Assembly (NCBI RefSeq): GCF_005768555.2
Contig: NZ_VCHX02000095.1
Location: 29,216-93,215 of the forward strand
Origin: Streptomyces sporangiiformans
GTDB lineage: Bacteria > Actinomycetota > Actinomycetes > Streptomycetales > Streptomycetaceae
DNA length: 64,000 nt
Reading direction: 5' to 3'
Below, piece by piece: positions 16,448 through 25,712 of the stretch. The translations under genes and the position numbers were made by a program. Position 1 is the stretch's first letter; each line of letters starts with the position of its first letter. Below the pieces are notes generated by a model. The model was not told the origin of the DNA. It did no database searches and saw nothing but the letters and a program-made list of their open reading frames with translations.

Positions 16448-18163
16448 CTACAGCTCGCCCAGCCGCTCCCGCGACAGCTCCCGCTGAGCCTCGTACAGAT
16501 TCCGCGGCCATACGACTCCCCTGGTTCCGTACAACTCCAGGCGCGTGTTCAGGTCGCCGGAGAAGTCGGGTACGTCGATCTGGTCGAACTCGGTGCAGTG
16601 GTTGAGGCCGACGGTGGCACTGCGGGGGGCGAGGCCGTCGATTTTCATCAGGCCCGCCCGGTGGTTCGAGACGCGGATGTTCCAGTGGGTGAAGCGTGCC
16701 CCGAACAACGGCCCGGCGCTCGCGTCCCCTCCGTGGCGGCCATTGTTGTTGACCGTGATGTCCGTGCGGACGTTCGCGAAGGGCATGCCGCGGTGGGAGT
16801 CGAAGGTGCCCATCCGCATGTCGCCGCGCGACCAGACGTTGTGGGAGGAGAGGCCTTCCACGTTGATGCCGTGGAGTTGGGTGCCGGAGGGCGCGGGAGC
16901 GGCGCGCTCTTCGATCGTGAAGTCCTCGACCAGGTTGTCGTGCGAACCCTCGCGGCAGAAGTACGGGTGGTGTGAACCGCGGCCCGCGACACGGGTGTTG
17001 CGCAGGGTGCAGGCGGATGCTGCCACCAGGCCGAATCCGTTGTCCACATGGCGTACGACGACGTCGTCGGCCCAGCAGTCGTACGCGCACTGGAACGTGA
17101 CGCCGTTGTGGCCCCGGTCGAGGAGGTGCGGGGACTGCGTGGTCTCGACGCAGTCCACGGTGAGGCCTTCGACGCCCGCGCCGGTGAGCGCCTCGACGGT
17201 GGTGGTGAGACGTGGGTCCCACTCGGGACGTACGTCGAGCGGAAGCGGGCGCTCCAGGGTGACCTTGTCGCCTTGGACGCGCACGATGCGCACGGGCCAC
17301 TCGTAGGGGACGTAACTGGTCAGCTTCGTCTTGTCGTCCCAGGGGTACGCCTCCGGGCCCGGGCCGCCGCCCGCCATGTGCTGGAGGAGGGTGTGACCGG
17401 TGTCGTCGGCGAGGCGGAGGAGAACGAGCCGGCCCGCCTTCAAGCGCGTCGCGTCGGCGACGGTCACCGTCCAGGAGCCGCGGGGCGCCGGGGCAACCCT
17501 CGTCAGCGTCGTCCACTCGTCCCGCTTGTTCCCCGTCCAGCCCTCGAAGGGCCAGTCCTTCGCCTTGACGGCGGTGACGAGTGAGTCCCAACGGGCCGTG
17601 GAACAGAGCCAGATGAGGCCGCCCGCCCACGACCACGACGACTTGTCACCGCCGTACCGCGATCCGTAGGGGCCGATCAGCTCGCTGAGGTTCCTGGTCG
17701 CGTACAGCGTGGTACGGGCGCTGCCGGCCCCTCGCAGGACGACGTTCGAGTGGCCGATGCGGATCAGGCCGTCCACGCGATAGACGCCGGGCGGGATGAG
17801 AACCGTGCCGCCGCCCTTCCTCCCCGCGGCGGCGATGGCCCGGTTGATCGCGGGCGCGGCGTCGGTCGAGCCGTCCGGCCTGGCACCGAACGAGCGGACG
17901 TCGGCCACGACGGGGCGACGGGGGAAGTGCGCCGCCCCGGCGCGCTGACCGGCCCTGCCGACGTACGGGATCTGCGGGTGGGTGAAGGGGGACTTCACGA
18001 ACTCCCGCCAGATGGCCGGGATTTCGGCCGCGTGCATGTCCTTTCTGGTTGCGGTGCCCGGTGTGGAGGCCCTCGCCGTTCCGCCGGTCACGGCGCCGGC
18101 CGTCACGGCTGTGGCGCCGGCGATCAGGCCCCGTCTGCTGATTCCCACGTGCTCGTTACCCAT
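16448..18163 (-). CDS. Tat-exported right-handed beta-helix protein (pectate-lyase-3 like)
   Basis: A 571-residue predicted extracellular protein. The N-terminus has the twin-arginine motif ISRRGLIAG followed by an Ala/Thr hydrophobic segment, so export is by Tat. Residues about 85-140 match the Pectate_lyase_3 start (VADVRSFGARPDGSTDAAPA and IPPGVYRVDG). The rest contains beta-helix coils (LTVDCVETT, VVRHVDNGFGLVAAS, NVRTDITVNNNG). A polysaccharide lyase or hydrolase is likely but the substrate is unknown. It is a single gene, convergent with the AraC regulator 20 bases away. Confidence 0.85.
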   Translation of the reverse strand: MGNEHVGISRRGLIAGATAVTAGAVTGGTARASTPGTATRKDMHAAEIPAIWREFVKSPFTHPQIPYVGRAGQRAGAAHFPRRPVVADVRSFGARPDGSTDAAPAINRAIAAAGRKGGGTVLIPPGVYRVDGLIRIGHSNVVLRGAGSARTTLYATRNLSELIGPYGSRYGGDKSSWSWAGGLIWLCSTARWDSLVTAVKAKDWPFEGWTGNKRDEWTTLTRVAPAPRGSWTVTVADATRLKAGRLVLLRLADDTGHTLLQHMAGGGPGPEAYPWDDKTKLTSYVPYEWPVRIVRVQGDKVTLERPLPLDVRPEWDPRLTTTVEALTGAGVEGLTVDCVETTQSPHLLDRGHNGVTFQCAYDCWADDVVVRHVDNGFGLVAASACTLRNTRVAGRGSHHPYFCREGSHDNLVEDFTIEERAAPAPSGTQLHGINVEGLSSHNVWSRGDMRMGTFDSHRGMPFANVRTDITVNNNGRHGGDASAGPLFGARFTHWNIRVSNHRAGLMKIDGLAPRSATVGLNHCTEFDQIDVPDFSGDLNTRLELYGTRGVVWPRNLYEAQRELSRERLGEL

Positions 18164-18301
18164 GACTCACCTCTCATGGATGTGAACTACGTTCAGAATT
18201 ACGTCGGCGGTGAGCATGCCATCGCAGCACTGAGTAGGGAAGAGGTCACACAGGGCTGAATTCGGGCGGAGATACTGGCCTGTTTCAGGCTCCGGAACCC
18301 G

Positions 18302-18793
18302 CTAGTCGGCGGGACGCTGGGTCAGATGCGTGAACGCGTCCAGGTTGCGCGTGGACTCGCCGCGCGACACCCGCCAGGCGTACTCCTTGCGGATCGCGGA
18401 CGCGAAACCGAGCTCGAGAAGGGTGTTGAAGCTGCCGTCGGCGGCTTCCAGGACCGAACCGAGGAGCCGGTCCAGCTCCTCATCGGTGACGGCGGCCAGC
18501 GGCAGTTTGCCCGCCACGTAGACGTCCCCCAGGGAGTCGATGGCGTAACTCACCCCGTACAGCTTGAGGTTGCGCTCGAGAAGCCAGCGGTGGACGCCCT
18601 CGGCGTTCTCGTCCGGGCGGCGGATCACGAAGGCGTTCAGGGAGAGCGAGTGCTTGCCGACGATCAGCGAGAGCGTCGTGGACAGCTTGCGGGTGCCGGG
18701 CAGCTTCACGACGTACGAGCCGGGGGACGGGCTCTCCCACTCCAGCTCGGCGTCGTTGAGGAACTGCTCGATGATCGCCCCTGCGTCAGCCAT
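18302..18793 (-). CDS. YbjN domain-containing protein
   Basis: A 163-residue cytosolic protein with the YbjN / T3SS-chaperone-like fold: WESPSPGSYVVKLPGTRK, then FVIRRPDENAEGVHRWLLERN and a C-terminal EYAWRVSRGES segment. ATG 18793 gives MADAGAIIEQFL; the longer frame reads through a repetitive upstream region. It lies 124 bases downstream of mshA on the same strand. The function is unknown; the family is linked to sensory processes only loosely. Confidence 0.88.
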   Translation of the reverse strand: MADAGAIIEQFLNDAELEWESPSPGSYVVKLPGTRKLSTTLSLIVGKHSLSLNAFVIRRPDENAEGVHRWLLERNLKLYGVSYAIDSLGDVYVAGKLPLAAVTDEELDRLLGSVLEAADGSFNTLLELGFASAIRKEYAWRVSRGESTRNLDAFTHLTQRPAD

Positions 18794-18917
18794 GAAGGGA
18801 GCGTACGACAGGGGCGGGTGCTCGATCCGCAAGCCCGAGCCGGAAGCCCGAGCCGGAAGACCAAGACGGGAGACCAAGACGGAAGACCGAGCCGGGAGCC
18901 CAAGTGCGGGCAGGCTC

Positions 18918-20255
18918 TCAGCCGTGGTGGGCGCGGAAGCGGCGGCGGTGGTCGTGCATCGCAGCCGTGTAGACGTCCGCCGTGGCCGAGGCCGCCGTGT
19001 CCCAGCCGAAGGACTTGGCGTGCCAGGCGGCTGCCGCGCCCATCCGGCCGGGCAGAGCCGGGTTGTCGGCGAAATCGCGAAGCACGCGCGCGTAGTCGAC
19101 GGGATCGTGGCCGGAGACCAGGAAGCCGGTCTCCTTGTCGCGTACGGCGACGGGGAGACCGCCCACCGCGGCAGCGAGCACCGGAGTACCGGCCGCCTGC
19201 GCCTCTATGGCGACGAGTCCGAAGGACTCGCTGTAGGAGGGCATGACGAGGACGGACGCGGCCCGGAACCAGTCCGCGAGCTGCTCCTGGTCGACGGGCG
19301 GACGGAAACACACGACGTCGGCGATGCCCAGGCGCGCGGCGAGTTTCTGCAGCCCCTCGGGCTTGGCGAGACCGCTTCCGCTCGGGCCGCCCACTACGGG
19401 GACCACGATGTTCGAGCGGAGGTCGGGACGCTCCTCCAGGAGGACGGCGATCGCGCGGAGCAGCACGTCGGGGGCCTTCAGGGGCTGGATGCGGCCCGCG
19501 AAGAGCGGGATCAGTGCGTCCTGCGGGAGGCCGAGGCGGGCGCGGGCGGCGGCGCGGCCGTCGGCCTGGCGGAAGCGGTCGAGGTTCACGCCCGGGTGGA
19601 CGACGGCGACCTTGCCGGGATCCGCCTCGTAGTGGCGTACGAGTTCGTCGGCCTCTTCGGAGGTGTTGGCTATGAGCCGGTCGGCGGCGCGGACGACCTG
19701 GGTCTCGCCGATGACGCGGGCTGCGGGCTCGGGGGTGTCGCCCTCGGCCAGGGCGGCGTTCTTGACCTTCGCCATGGTGTGCATGGCGTGCACCAGAGGA
19801 GCACCCCAGCGTTCGGCGGCGAGCCAGCCGACGTGGCCGGAGAGCCAGTAGTGCGAGTGCACCAGGTCGTAGTAGCCGGGGCGGTGGCCGGCCCAGGCCT
19901 GCATCACGCCGTGCGTGAAGGCGCACAGCTGGGCGGGCAGGTCTTCCTTGGCGAGGCCTTCGTACGGGCCGGCGTCGACGTGGCGTACGAGGACGCCCGG
20001 CGCGAGCTCCACGGTGGGGGGCAGGGCCCCGGTGGTCGCGCGCGTGAAGATCTCGACCTCGATGTTGATCGCGGCGAGGCGCTGGGCCAGTTCCACGATG
20101 TAGACGTTCATGCCGCCGGCGTCGCCCATGCCGGGCTGGTGGAGCGGAGAGGTGTGCACCGAGAGCATCGCGATGCGGCGTGGCCTGCGATGCAGCCTGA
20201 GCCGTGAGGGGGCCGCCGGGGAGCGACGCCCGAGCCTGCTCACGTATTGGCTCAC
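18918..20255 (-). CDS. mshA: MshA, D-inositol-3-phosphate glycosyltransferase
   Basis: First enzyme of mycothiol biosynthesis: transfers GlcNAc from UDP-GlcNAc to 1L-myo-inositol-1-phosphate. The 445-residue GT4 protein shows [21 protein letters not shown] at about residue 30, [15 protein letters not shown], then the GT-B C-terminal [12 protein letters not shown] and the E-x7-E motif in [18 protein letters not shown] 20255 is the start given by the frame; the first 29 residues are basic and variable. Mycothiol is an actinobacterial thiol, which supports the taxonomic call. Confidence 0.96.
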   Translation of the reverse strand: MSQYVSRLGRRSPAAPSRLRLHRRPRRIAMLSVHTSPLHQPGMGDAGGMNVYIVELAQRLAAINIEVEIFTRATTGALPPTVELAPGVLVRHVDAGPYEGLAKEDLPAQLCAFTHGVMQAWAGHRPGYYDLVHSHYWLSGHVGWLAAERWGAPLVHAMHTMAKVKNAALAEGDTPEPAARVIGETQVVRAADRLIANTSEEADELVRHYEADPGKVAVVHPGVNLDRFRQADGRAAARARLGLPQDALIPLFAGRIQPLKAPDVLLRAIAVLLEERPDLRSNIVVPVVGGPSGSGLAKPEGLQKLAARLGIADVVCFRPPVDQEQLADWFRAASVLVMPSYSESFGLVAIEAQAAGTPVLAAAVGGLPVAVRDKETGFLVSGHDPVDYARVLRDFADNPALPGRMGAAAAWHAKSFGWDTAASATADVYTAAMHDHRRRFRAHHG

Positions 20256-20414
20256 CTGGCGATCCTCCTTGCTGCGGGCATGCCGACCGGAGGGACCGGA
20301 GCGCCCTCCGAAGGCGGGAACGCCGGAGCCCCCTGTTCCATTTCCTCTTTGCCGAATATTTGCCCATGATCGCTCAACCGTTCGAGATCATGGTGCGTAG
20401 GAGCCAGGACTCGA

Positions 20415-20470
20415 ACCGGCCGCACGGTCCTGTACGACCGGCCGCACAGTCCCGCACAACCGGCACATAC
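20415..20470 (+). repeat. 22-nt tandem repeat (2.5 copies)
   Basis: ACCGGCCGCACGGTCCTGTACG (20415-20436), a variant copy (20437-20458) and a partial third (20459-20470) lie upstream of the methyltransferase gene, between it and mshA. Noncoding. Confidence 0.75.
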
Positions 20471-20480
20471 CCTCATACGC

Positions 20481-21341
20481 ATGACAGCCCGTGCAGCGAC
20501 CCTCCCCCACTCTCGGCTTCGCTCGAGCGGGGGGACCCCCATCGTGGGAACGGTGACGCGCGGGACCACCAACCCCAACCGGCTGCGGCGCATGGACCGC
20601 TGGATCGCGGCGGTCCACGGCGCCGAACTGCGCCGGGAACTGCGCCGGACCGGCGACGCCGTGGCGGTCGACCTCGGGTACGGGGCCGCCCCCTGGACCG
20701 CGCTGGAGCTCCTCCAGCGGCTGCGTACCGTCGCTCCACGCGCGCGCGTGGTCGGCGTGGAGATCGAACCGGCCCGGGTCGCGGCCGCGCGGCCGTACGA
20801 GCGTGAAGGGCTCGCCTTCCGGCACGGTGGCTTCGAGATCCCGCTGCCGGAGAGGCCGTTGCTGATCCGCGCGGCGAACGTGCTGCGCCAGTACGAGGAG
20901 GCGGAGGTCACCGAGGCCTGGGCACGGCTGTGCGCCCGCCTCGCGCCGACGAGCGGCGACTCGCGCGGCGGGCTCCTCGTCGAGGGCACGTGCGACGAGA
21001 TCGGCCGTCGGCACGTCTGGGTCGCGCTCGGTCCGGAAGGGCCGCGCACGGTCACGTTCGCCACCCGCCTGGGCTCCCTGGACCGCCCCTCCGACCTCGC
21101 CGAACGCCTCCCCAAGGCGCTGATCCACCGCAACGTCCCCGGCGAACCGGTGCATGCCTTCCTGCGCGACTTCGACCGCGCCTGGGCGGCCGCGGCGCCG
21201 TACGCCTCGTACGGCGCCCGGCAGCGCTGGATCCGGTCCGTCCGCGACCTGAAGGCCGACTGGCCGGTGACGGACGGCGTGACGCGCTGGCGGCAGGGTG
21301 AAGTGACCGTGCGGTGGGAGGCGTTGGCGCCACGGGCATGA
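20481..21341 (+). CDS. Class I SAM-dependent methyltransferase
   Basis: A 286-residue cytosolic protein with a Rossmann-type SAM fold: motif I is VAVDLGYGAAPWTA (about residue 62) and the acidic residue after strand 2 is in VVGVEIEPARV. Downstream, LIRAANVLRQY matches the motif IV region. The start is uncertain: ATG 20481 is used, but the conserved region begins at TNPNRLRRMDRW, so a GTG about 22 codons later is possible. Divergent from mshA. The substrate is unknown. Confidence 0.82.
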   Translation: MTARAATLPHSRLRSSGGTPIVGTVTRGTTNPNRLRRMDRWIAAVHGAELRRELRRTGDAVAVDLGYGAAPWTALELLQRLRTVAPRARVVGVEIEPARVAAARPYEREGLAFRHGGFEIPLPERPLLIRAANVLRQYEEAEVTEAWARLCARLAPTSGDSRGGLLVEGTCDEIGRRHVWVALGPEGPRTVTFATRLGSLDRPSDLAERLPKALIHRNVPGEPVHAFLRDFDRAWAAAAPYASYGARQRWIRSVRDLKADWPVTDGVTRWRQGEVTVRWEALAPRA

Positions 21342-21636
21342 CCGCGCGCGCCGAACCGGCCGTTCGGCACCCCGGCCACACCCCGGCCACACGCAGACCG
21401 CACCCCGACTTCACCTCGACTTCATCCCGGCGGGAACGATCTCGATGAGTCGTTCGTCACACTGGCGGGGAGATCATCGCCGTGTGGGAAAAATTGGCCG
21501 GGAGGGGATCGAGAGGGGCGCGTGGGAGTTCTTGCTCGCCTCTGTCGCACTGCATCTGTCGCATTGCGCGACGACATGGCACCATCCCCCGAGGCATCCG
21601 TAAGTTACTGACGGTAAATCAGCTTGGGGGCGGAGT

Positions 21637-22722
21637 ATGGGATCGGGCAAGCGGAGCCTGACCACGGTGACCATGGCCCTGGCCTGCGCGGCGGCCATTC
21701 TGTCCGCGCCGGGGGTGGCATACGCGGATCCGTCACCGAGCCCCACACCGACGCCGACGCCCCCTCCCTCCTCAACGTCTGCGAGCCTCAAGGACCTTGA
21801 GGCCATCCGCAAGAAGCTGGAGAAGCTCTACCACGACGCGGCGGTGGCCACGGACGCGTACAACGCGGCGGAGGAGAGGACCGAGAAGCAGTCCGCGCAG
21901 ATCGTCGCGCTGGCCCGCACGATCGTCAAAGGCCAGGCGAGGCTGGACAAGCTGAAGGACCGGGCGGGCGCCGCGGCCCGCGCGCAGTACCGCGGGGGCG
22001 GGCTGCCGCCCGAGGCGCGGCTGATGCTCAGCGACGACCCGCAGCAGTTCCTGGACGGCGCGGGCCGGGTGCGCCAGGGCGAGCAGGCCACCAAGGGGAT
22101 GCTCGCCGAGATGGCGCGCACGCAGGAGGACTTGAAGCAGTACGCGAAGGACGCGGCCGCCCAGTGGAGGAAGCTGGAGGCCCACCGCAAGGCCAAGGCG
22201 GAGGCCAAGAAGAAGGTCAAGAAGCAGATCGCCGCCGCCGAGGAGCTCGAGTCGCGGCTGGAGAAGGACGAGAAGGAGCGGCTGGCGAAGCTGGAGCGGG
22301 AGGCCGCGGACAAGGCGCAGACGGACTGGCTGAGCTCCGGCGTCCTCGACGACATCAAGGGCGCGGCGACGGACCAGGGCAAGAGGGCCGTGGAGTACGC
22401 GACGGCACAGCTGGGCAAGCCGTACGAATGGGGCGCCGAGGGCCCGAAGACGTACGACTGCTCCGGTCTGACCTCGCAGGCGTGGGCGGCGGCCGGCCAG
22501 GGCATCCCGCGCACCTCGCAGGAGCAGTGGAAGCAGCTCGACCGCATCGACATCGAGGACATGCGCCCGGGCGACCTCATCATCTACAACTCCGACGCCA
22601 GCCATGTGGCGATGTACATCGGCGACGGCGCGATCATCCACGCCCCGCGACCGGGACGGACGGTGACGATCGCGGGTGCGGGCACGATGCCGATCCTGGG
22701 GGTCGTACGTCCCGACGCGTGA
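21637..22722 (+). CDS. Secreted NlpC/P60 peptidoglycan endopeptidase
   Basis: A 361-residue exported cell-wall hydrolase. It has a signal peptide (cleavage near VAYAD), a Pro/Thr/Ser linker, a long charged coiled coil (residues about 50-235; KAKAEAKKKVKKQ) and a C-terminal NlpC/P60 domain. The catalytic cysteine is in YDCSGLTSQAW; the histidines are in SHVAMYIGDG and IIHAPRPG. This architecture matches RipA-type enzymes that cut D-Glu-mDAP bonds at division or germination. It is transcribed alone, with AGCTTGGGGGCGGAGT just before the ATG. Confidence 0.93.
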   Translation: MGSGKRSLTTVTMALACAAAILSAPGVAYADPSPSPTPTPTPPPSSTSASLKDLEAIRKKLEKLYHDAAVATDAYNAAEERTEKQSAQIVALARTIVKGQARLDKLKDRAGAAARAQYRGGGLPPEARLMLSDDPQQFLDGAGRVRQGEQATKGMLAEMARTQEDLKQYAKDAAAQWRKLEAHRKAKAEAKKKVKKQIAAAEELESRLEKDEKERLAKLEREAADKAQTDWLSSGVLDDIKGAATDQGKRAVEYATAQLGKPYEWGAEGPKTYDCSGLTSQAWAAAGQGIPRTSQEQWKQLDRIDIEDMRPGDLIIYNSDASHVAMYIGDGAIIHAPRPGRTVTIAGAGTMPILGVVRPDA

Positions 22723-22741
22723 GGGCCGCCACACCCCGCAG

Positions 22742-22764
22742 CCCGTCCGGCAGTTGAGGACGGG
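22742..22764. terminator. Terminator after the NlpC/P60 gene
   Basis: Inverted repeat CCCGTCC (22742-22748) / GGACGGG (22758-22764) shortly after the stop codon. Confidence 0.6.
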
Positions 22765-23085
22765 ACCGAAGGGTGACAAACGCGCGCACCAGCGGACAAT
22801 CACCCCAAGAGAGCCCCGCCGAAGCCTCGCTGGGTGACGCGCCCCACGTGACCCTCAGCACGTTCCTCACACCCTCTCAACCCCGGAAACGTGATGTTCG
22901 TCATCAGGGGTAGAGCCGCACCCTGTCCAAATGCGTTGCGGGATGCGGCATATGACGGCGGCCGTTTTCCGGCCGGAGCGCCTTATGGCATTCCTTTGCG
23001 GCGGCAGCTGACGCTATGGTCCCCGTCGGTGGGTCGAGACCTCTTGCCCCACCGTGCCCTCGGGGGGAGGGAAGGAACGAAGACG
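22765..23085. other. Intergenic region upstream of the response-regulator phosphatase
   Basis: About 320 bases without a supportable gene; the in-frame extension of the next gene has no ribosome site. It includes the locally AT-richer 22900-23010 stretch, a likely promoter region. Confidence 0.45.
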
Positions 23086-24387
23086 ATGCCCGTACCCGTA
23101 CCGCGGCAGAGAGCCATCCCTGCCGTGGCAGGTGGTCAGGCTCGCGCCGCATCCACACCAGGCGGTTCAGCCGGCACCGCGCCCGGCACCGGCGGCGCCG
23201 CCGTCGGCACCACCGCCCCGTTGACGTTGCTCCTGATCGAGGACGACCCGGCGGGGTCGCTGAGCGTTCCTCAACTGCTCGACTCGGCCGGCAAGCCGAT
23301 CCGGGTCCGTACCGCCCGCAACCTCACCGAGGCCGAGCGGCTGCTCACCGACGACGTCCACTGCATCCTGCTCGACCTCGCGCTGCACGCGCCGGGCCAG
23401 GCGGTCGAGGGGGACGACGAACTCGTCACGCTCAAGCACGTGCTGCGGCTCGCGCCCCGGCACGCCGTCCTCGCCCTCACCGCCTCCGGGGACGCCGAGC
23501 GCGGCGCGGAGGCGGTACGCGTCGGCGCCCAGGACTATCTGTTCCGTGACGAGCTGGACGGCCGGCTGCTGAGCCGGGCGATCCGGTACGCAGTGGAGCG
23601 GAAACGTTCCGACACGGCCGAGCGACGGCTCACGGAGTCCAGGCTGCGGGCTCAGGAGAACGCCCGCCTGGAGCGCGGCCTGCTGCCCACGCCCCTCCTG
23701 GAGGGCTCCTCCCTGCGGTTCGCCGCGCGCTATCGGCCCGGCCGCTCGCGGGCGCTGCTCGGCGGCGACTTCTACGACACCGTGCGCACCCCCGACGGCA
23801 CGGTGCACGCCATGATCGGCGACGTCTGCGGGCACGGCCCCGACGAGGCGGCGCTCGGCGTGGAGCTGCGCATCGCCTGGCGCGCGCTGACACTGGCCGG
23901 CCTGTGCGGCGACGAACTGCTCTCGACGCTCCAGCAGGTCCTGGAGCACGAGCGCGAGAGCGACGAGATCTTCGCGACGCTGTGCACCGTGGACATCGCG
24001 CCGGACGGCCGCCGGGCCGGTCTGTGCCTGGCGGGGCACCCGTCCCCGCTGATAGCGCGCGCGGGCCGCGTCGCCGAGCTGCTGCCGTACGAGAACGGCG
24101 GCCCCGCGCTCGGTCTGCTGCCCCACGCCCGCTGGCCGCGCCAGCAGGTGGAGCTGGGCGGCGCGTGGAGTCTGATGCTCTACACGGACGGCCTGATCGA
24201 GGGCCGGATCGGCGACGGCAGGGAACGGCTGGGCCAGGACGGGATGGTGGACCTGGTCCGCCGCCAGCTGGCGCAGGGCCTGCACGGCGAGGAGCTGCTC
24301 CGGGCGACCGTGAACGAGGTCCGGGACCTCAACGGCGGAGAGCTGACGGACGACCTGGCGGTACTGCTGCTGGACCGCGTCGGCTGA
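23086..24387 (+). CDS. Response regulator with PP2C (SpoIIE/RsbU-type) phosphatase output
   Basis: A 433-residue fusion: disordered N-terminus (1-45), receiver domain (about 46-165) and SpoIIE phosphatase domain (about 205-430). The receiver has LLIEDDP, a phospho-acceptor Asp in CILLDLALHAP and YLFRDEL, where KPF-type lysine is replaced. The phosphatase has the metal-binding GGDFYD, GDVCGHGPDEA and DGLIEGR motifs. Such proteins dephosphorylate anti-anti-sigma factors in partner-switching. ATG 23086 has GGGAAGGAA upstream. No cognate kinase lies next to it. Confidence 0.92.
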   Translation: MPVPVPRQRAIPAVAGGQARAASTPGGSAGTAPGTGGAAVGTTAPLTLLLIEDDPAGSLSVPQLLDSAGKPIRVRTARNLTEAERLLTDDVHCILLDLALHAPGQAVEGDDELVTLKHVLRLAPRHAVLALTASGDAERGAEAVRVGAQDYLFRDELDGRLLSRAIRYAVERKRSDTAERRLTESRLRAQENARLERGLLPTPLLEGSSLRFAARYRPGRSRALLGGDFYDTVRTPDGTVHAMIGDVCGHGPDEAALGVELRIAWRALTLAGLCGDELLSTLQQVLEHERESDEIFATLCTVDIAPDGRRAGLCLAGHPSPLIARAGRVAELLPYENGGPALGLLPHARWPRQQVELGGAWSLMLYTDGLIEGRIGDGRERLGQDGMVDLVRRQLAQGLHGEELLRATVNEVRDLNGGELTDDLAVLLLDRVG

Positions 24388-24394
24388 CTCGGTC

Positions 24395-24447
24395 GGGCCT
24401 GGAACGCGGGCTGAATGTGGGCCTGGAACGCGGGCCTGGAACGCGGG
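24395..24447 (+). repeat. Short tandem repeat (GGGCCTGGAACGCGGG, three copies)
   Basis: Copies begin at 24395, 24419 and 24432, the last two overlapping by GGG. It lies between the convergent phosphatase and DUF2516 genes. Confidence 0.75.
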
Positions 24448-24501
24448 CCCGAAGTCCGGGCTGATTCGGGGGTGAAATCCGGGCCTGATCGAGCCTGGAG
24501 G

Positions 24502-24846
24502 TCACCGGCCGCCGTTGTAGGGCCCGTACGGACCGTCGCTGCTGCTTCCGCCGCGCCGGCCTCCGCCCGAGACCTGCTTGAGCGCGGGCCGAACGTCCAC
24601 GAAGAAGACGATCGTGGCGATGAGCCCGGCGATCTGCAGGAACAGGATCGGCACCAGCAGGTTCACGGCCACCGTGACACCGAGGATGATCATCCAGAAC
24701 ATCTTGCTCTGCTTGTCCGCGGCCCGATACGCGTCGTCGCGGGCCACCGCCGCCAGCACCAGCGCCGCCACCGCGAGCACCAGCATGGCGAGGAAGAGCA
24801 GCGACATGAAGCCGCCGAATGCCGTCATCAGCACTGTGCCCACCAC
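24502..24846 (-). CDS. DUF2516 family membrane protein
   Basis: A 114-residue membrane protein with two to three hydrophobic helices (FMSLLFLAMLVLAVAALVL; MIILGVTVAVNLLVPIL; IAGLIATIVFFVDVRPAL), the VDVRPAL signature and a Gly/Arg/Ser tail. Start at GTG 24846 or ATG 24828 (six codons later). It is conserved in actinobacteria next to the XRE/HbhA-like genes upstream on the same strand. The function is unknown. Confidence 0.85.
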   Translation of the reverse strand: MVGTVLMTAFGGFMSLLFLAMLVLAVAALVLAAVARDDAYRAADKQSKMFWMIILGVTVAVNLLVPILFLQIAGLIATIVFFVDVRPALKQVSGGGRRGGSSSDGPYGPYNGGR

Positions 24847-24884
24847 CCGTGTCGAGTCATCTCTACGCCGTCACCGTACCCGCA

Positions 24885-24930
24885 GAACGGGCTGGGGACT
24901 CCGATAGTGCCCGGAGTCCCCAGCCCGTTC
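24885..24930. terminator. Terminator downstream of the HbhA-like gene
   Basis: Perfect 19-bp stem (24885-24903 with 24912-24930) and an 8-nt loop, between the HbhA-like gene and the DUF2516 gene. Confidence 0.9.
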
Positions 24931-24978
24931 GCGTGACGGCGAGCCGTCATATGTGTCTTTACCTGCCGGACCGACGCC

Positions 24979-25572
24979 TTACTTGCTGGGCGGCGTCGTC
25001 TTCTTGGCGGTGGTCTTGCGGGCGGCCGAGGCCTTCTTGGCCGGAGCGGCCTTCTTCGCCGGGGCGGGCTCGGTCTTGACCGCGACGGGCTTGTCGTTCT
25101 TGACCGAGGACGGTTCCGTCTTCGGCTCGACGGCCACGGCCAGTTCCTCGATCTCCTCGGCGGCCTCGCCGCGCCAGGTCTTCACGGTCTGCTCACCGTG
25201 CTCGGCGACCTTCTCGTACGTCTCGCGCGCCTTCACGGCGTACTCGGCGGCCACGCCGACACCGCGCAGGGCGAAGTCCTGAGCGGTCTCACCGATCTTC
25301 TTCAGGTCGGTGTCGAGCGTGCCGATGAACTCCGTGACCTTGGTCTGGAGGGTCACCTGCGCCTCCTTGGCGCGGCTGGCGGCCTTCTCCTGGACGGCGT
25401 TCGGGTCGATGTTGCGTACGGCGTCGATGCGGGCCGGGGCCTCGGCGCGGAGCTGCTCGACCATGCCGGGCACCTTCTTGGCCTGCTGGAGGGCCAGGTC
25501 GGCGGTGCCGGCGGCGAAGTAGAGCGGGGTCGGGTCGCTGAGGGTCTTACGCAGGTCTTCAGTGATGGCCAT
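24979..25572 (-). CDS. HbhA-like alanine/lysine-rich helical protein
   Basis: A 197-residue protein with a long helical N-terminal region (MAITEDLRKTLSDPTPLYFA start, amphipathic coiled coil to about 150) and a Lys/Ala/Thr/Pro-rich C-terminus (KKAAPAKKASAARKTTAKK). The layout resembles mycobacterial heparin-binding hemagglutinin, but the saprophytic host argues against an adhesin role; a nucleoid- or envelope-associated function is equally possible. ATG 25572 follows GGGAGGACC. XRE regulator gene lies 140 bases upstream on the same strand. Confidence 0.8.
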   Translation of the reverse strand: MAITEDLRKTLSDPTPLYFAAGTADLALQQAKKVPGMVEQLRAEAPARIDAVRNIDPNAVQEKAASRAKEAQVTLQTKVTEFIGTLDTDLKKIGETAQDFALRGVGVAAEYAVKARETYEKVAEHGEQTVKTWRGEAAEEIEELAVAVEPKTEPSSVKNDKPVAVKTEPAPAKKAAPAKKASAARKTTAKKTTPPSK

Positions 25573-25712
25573 GGCGAGGGTCCTCCCGGAATCGCTGTGA
25601 GCGTGAGGGTTTTTCTTGCGGGTGGTTCGGGTGCTGTGCGGTCGGTGCTCCGCGGCCGTCGGCGCCCTGTCCGGCCCGGTCGACCGTGACCGGGCTCCGG
25701 CGGGCGGCCGGA

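Noticed and set aside
14961..17636. Minus-strand open frame of about 890 codons
   Set aside because: It runs antisense through the AraC gene and out of frame through the beta-helix and DUF2000 genes; its sequence is Arg/Pro-rich shadow.
20390..20470. tRNA-like 3' end on the minus strand (GGTTCGAGTCCTGGCTCCTACGCACCA-like reading)
   Set aside because: The T-arm, acceptor stem and CCA cannot be placed at their standard spacing (CCA is two bases off), the T-stem has mismatches and no anticodon arm folds. The area is better explained by a 22-nt tandem repeat.
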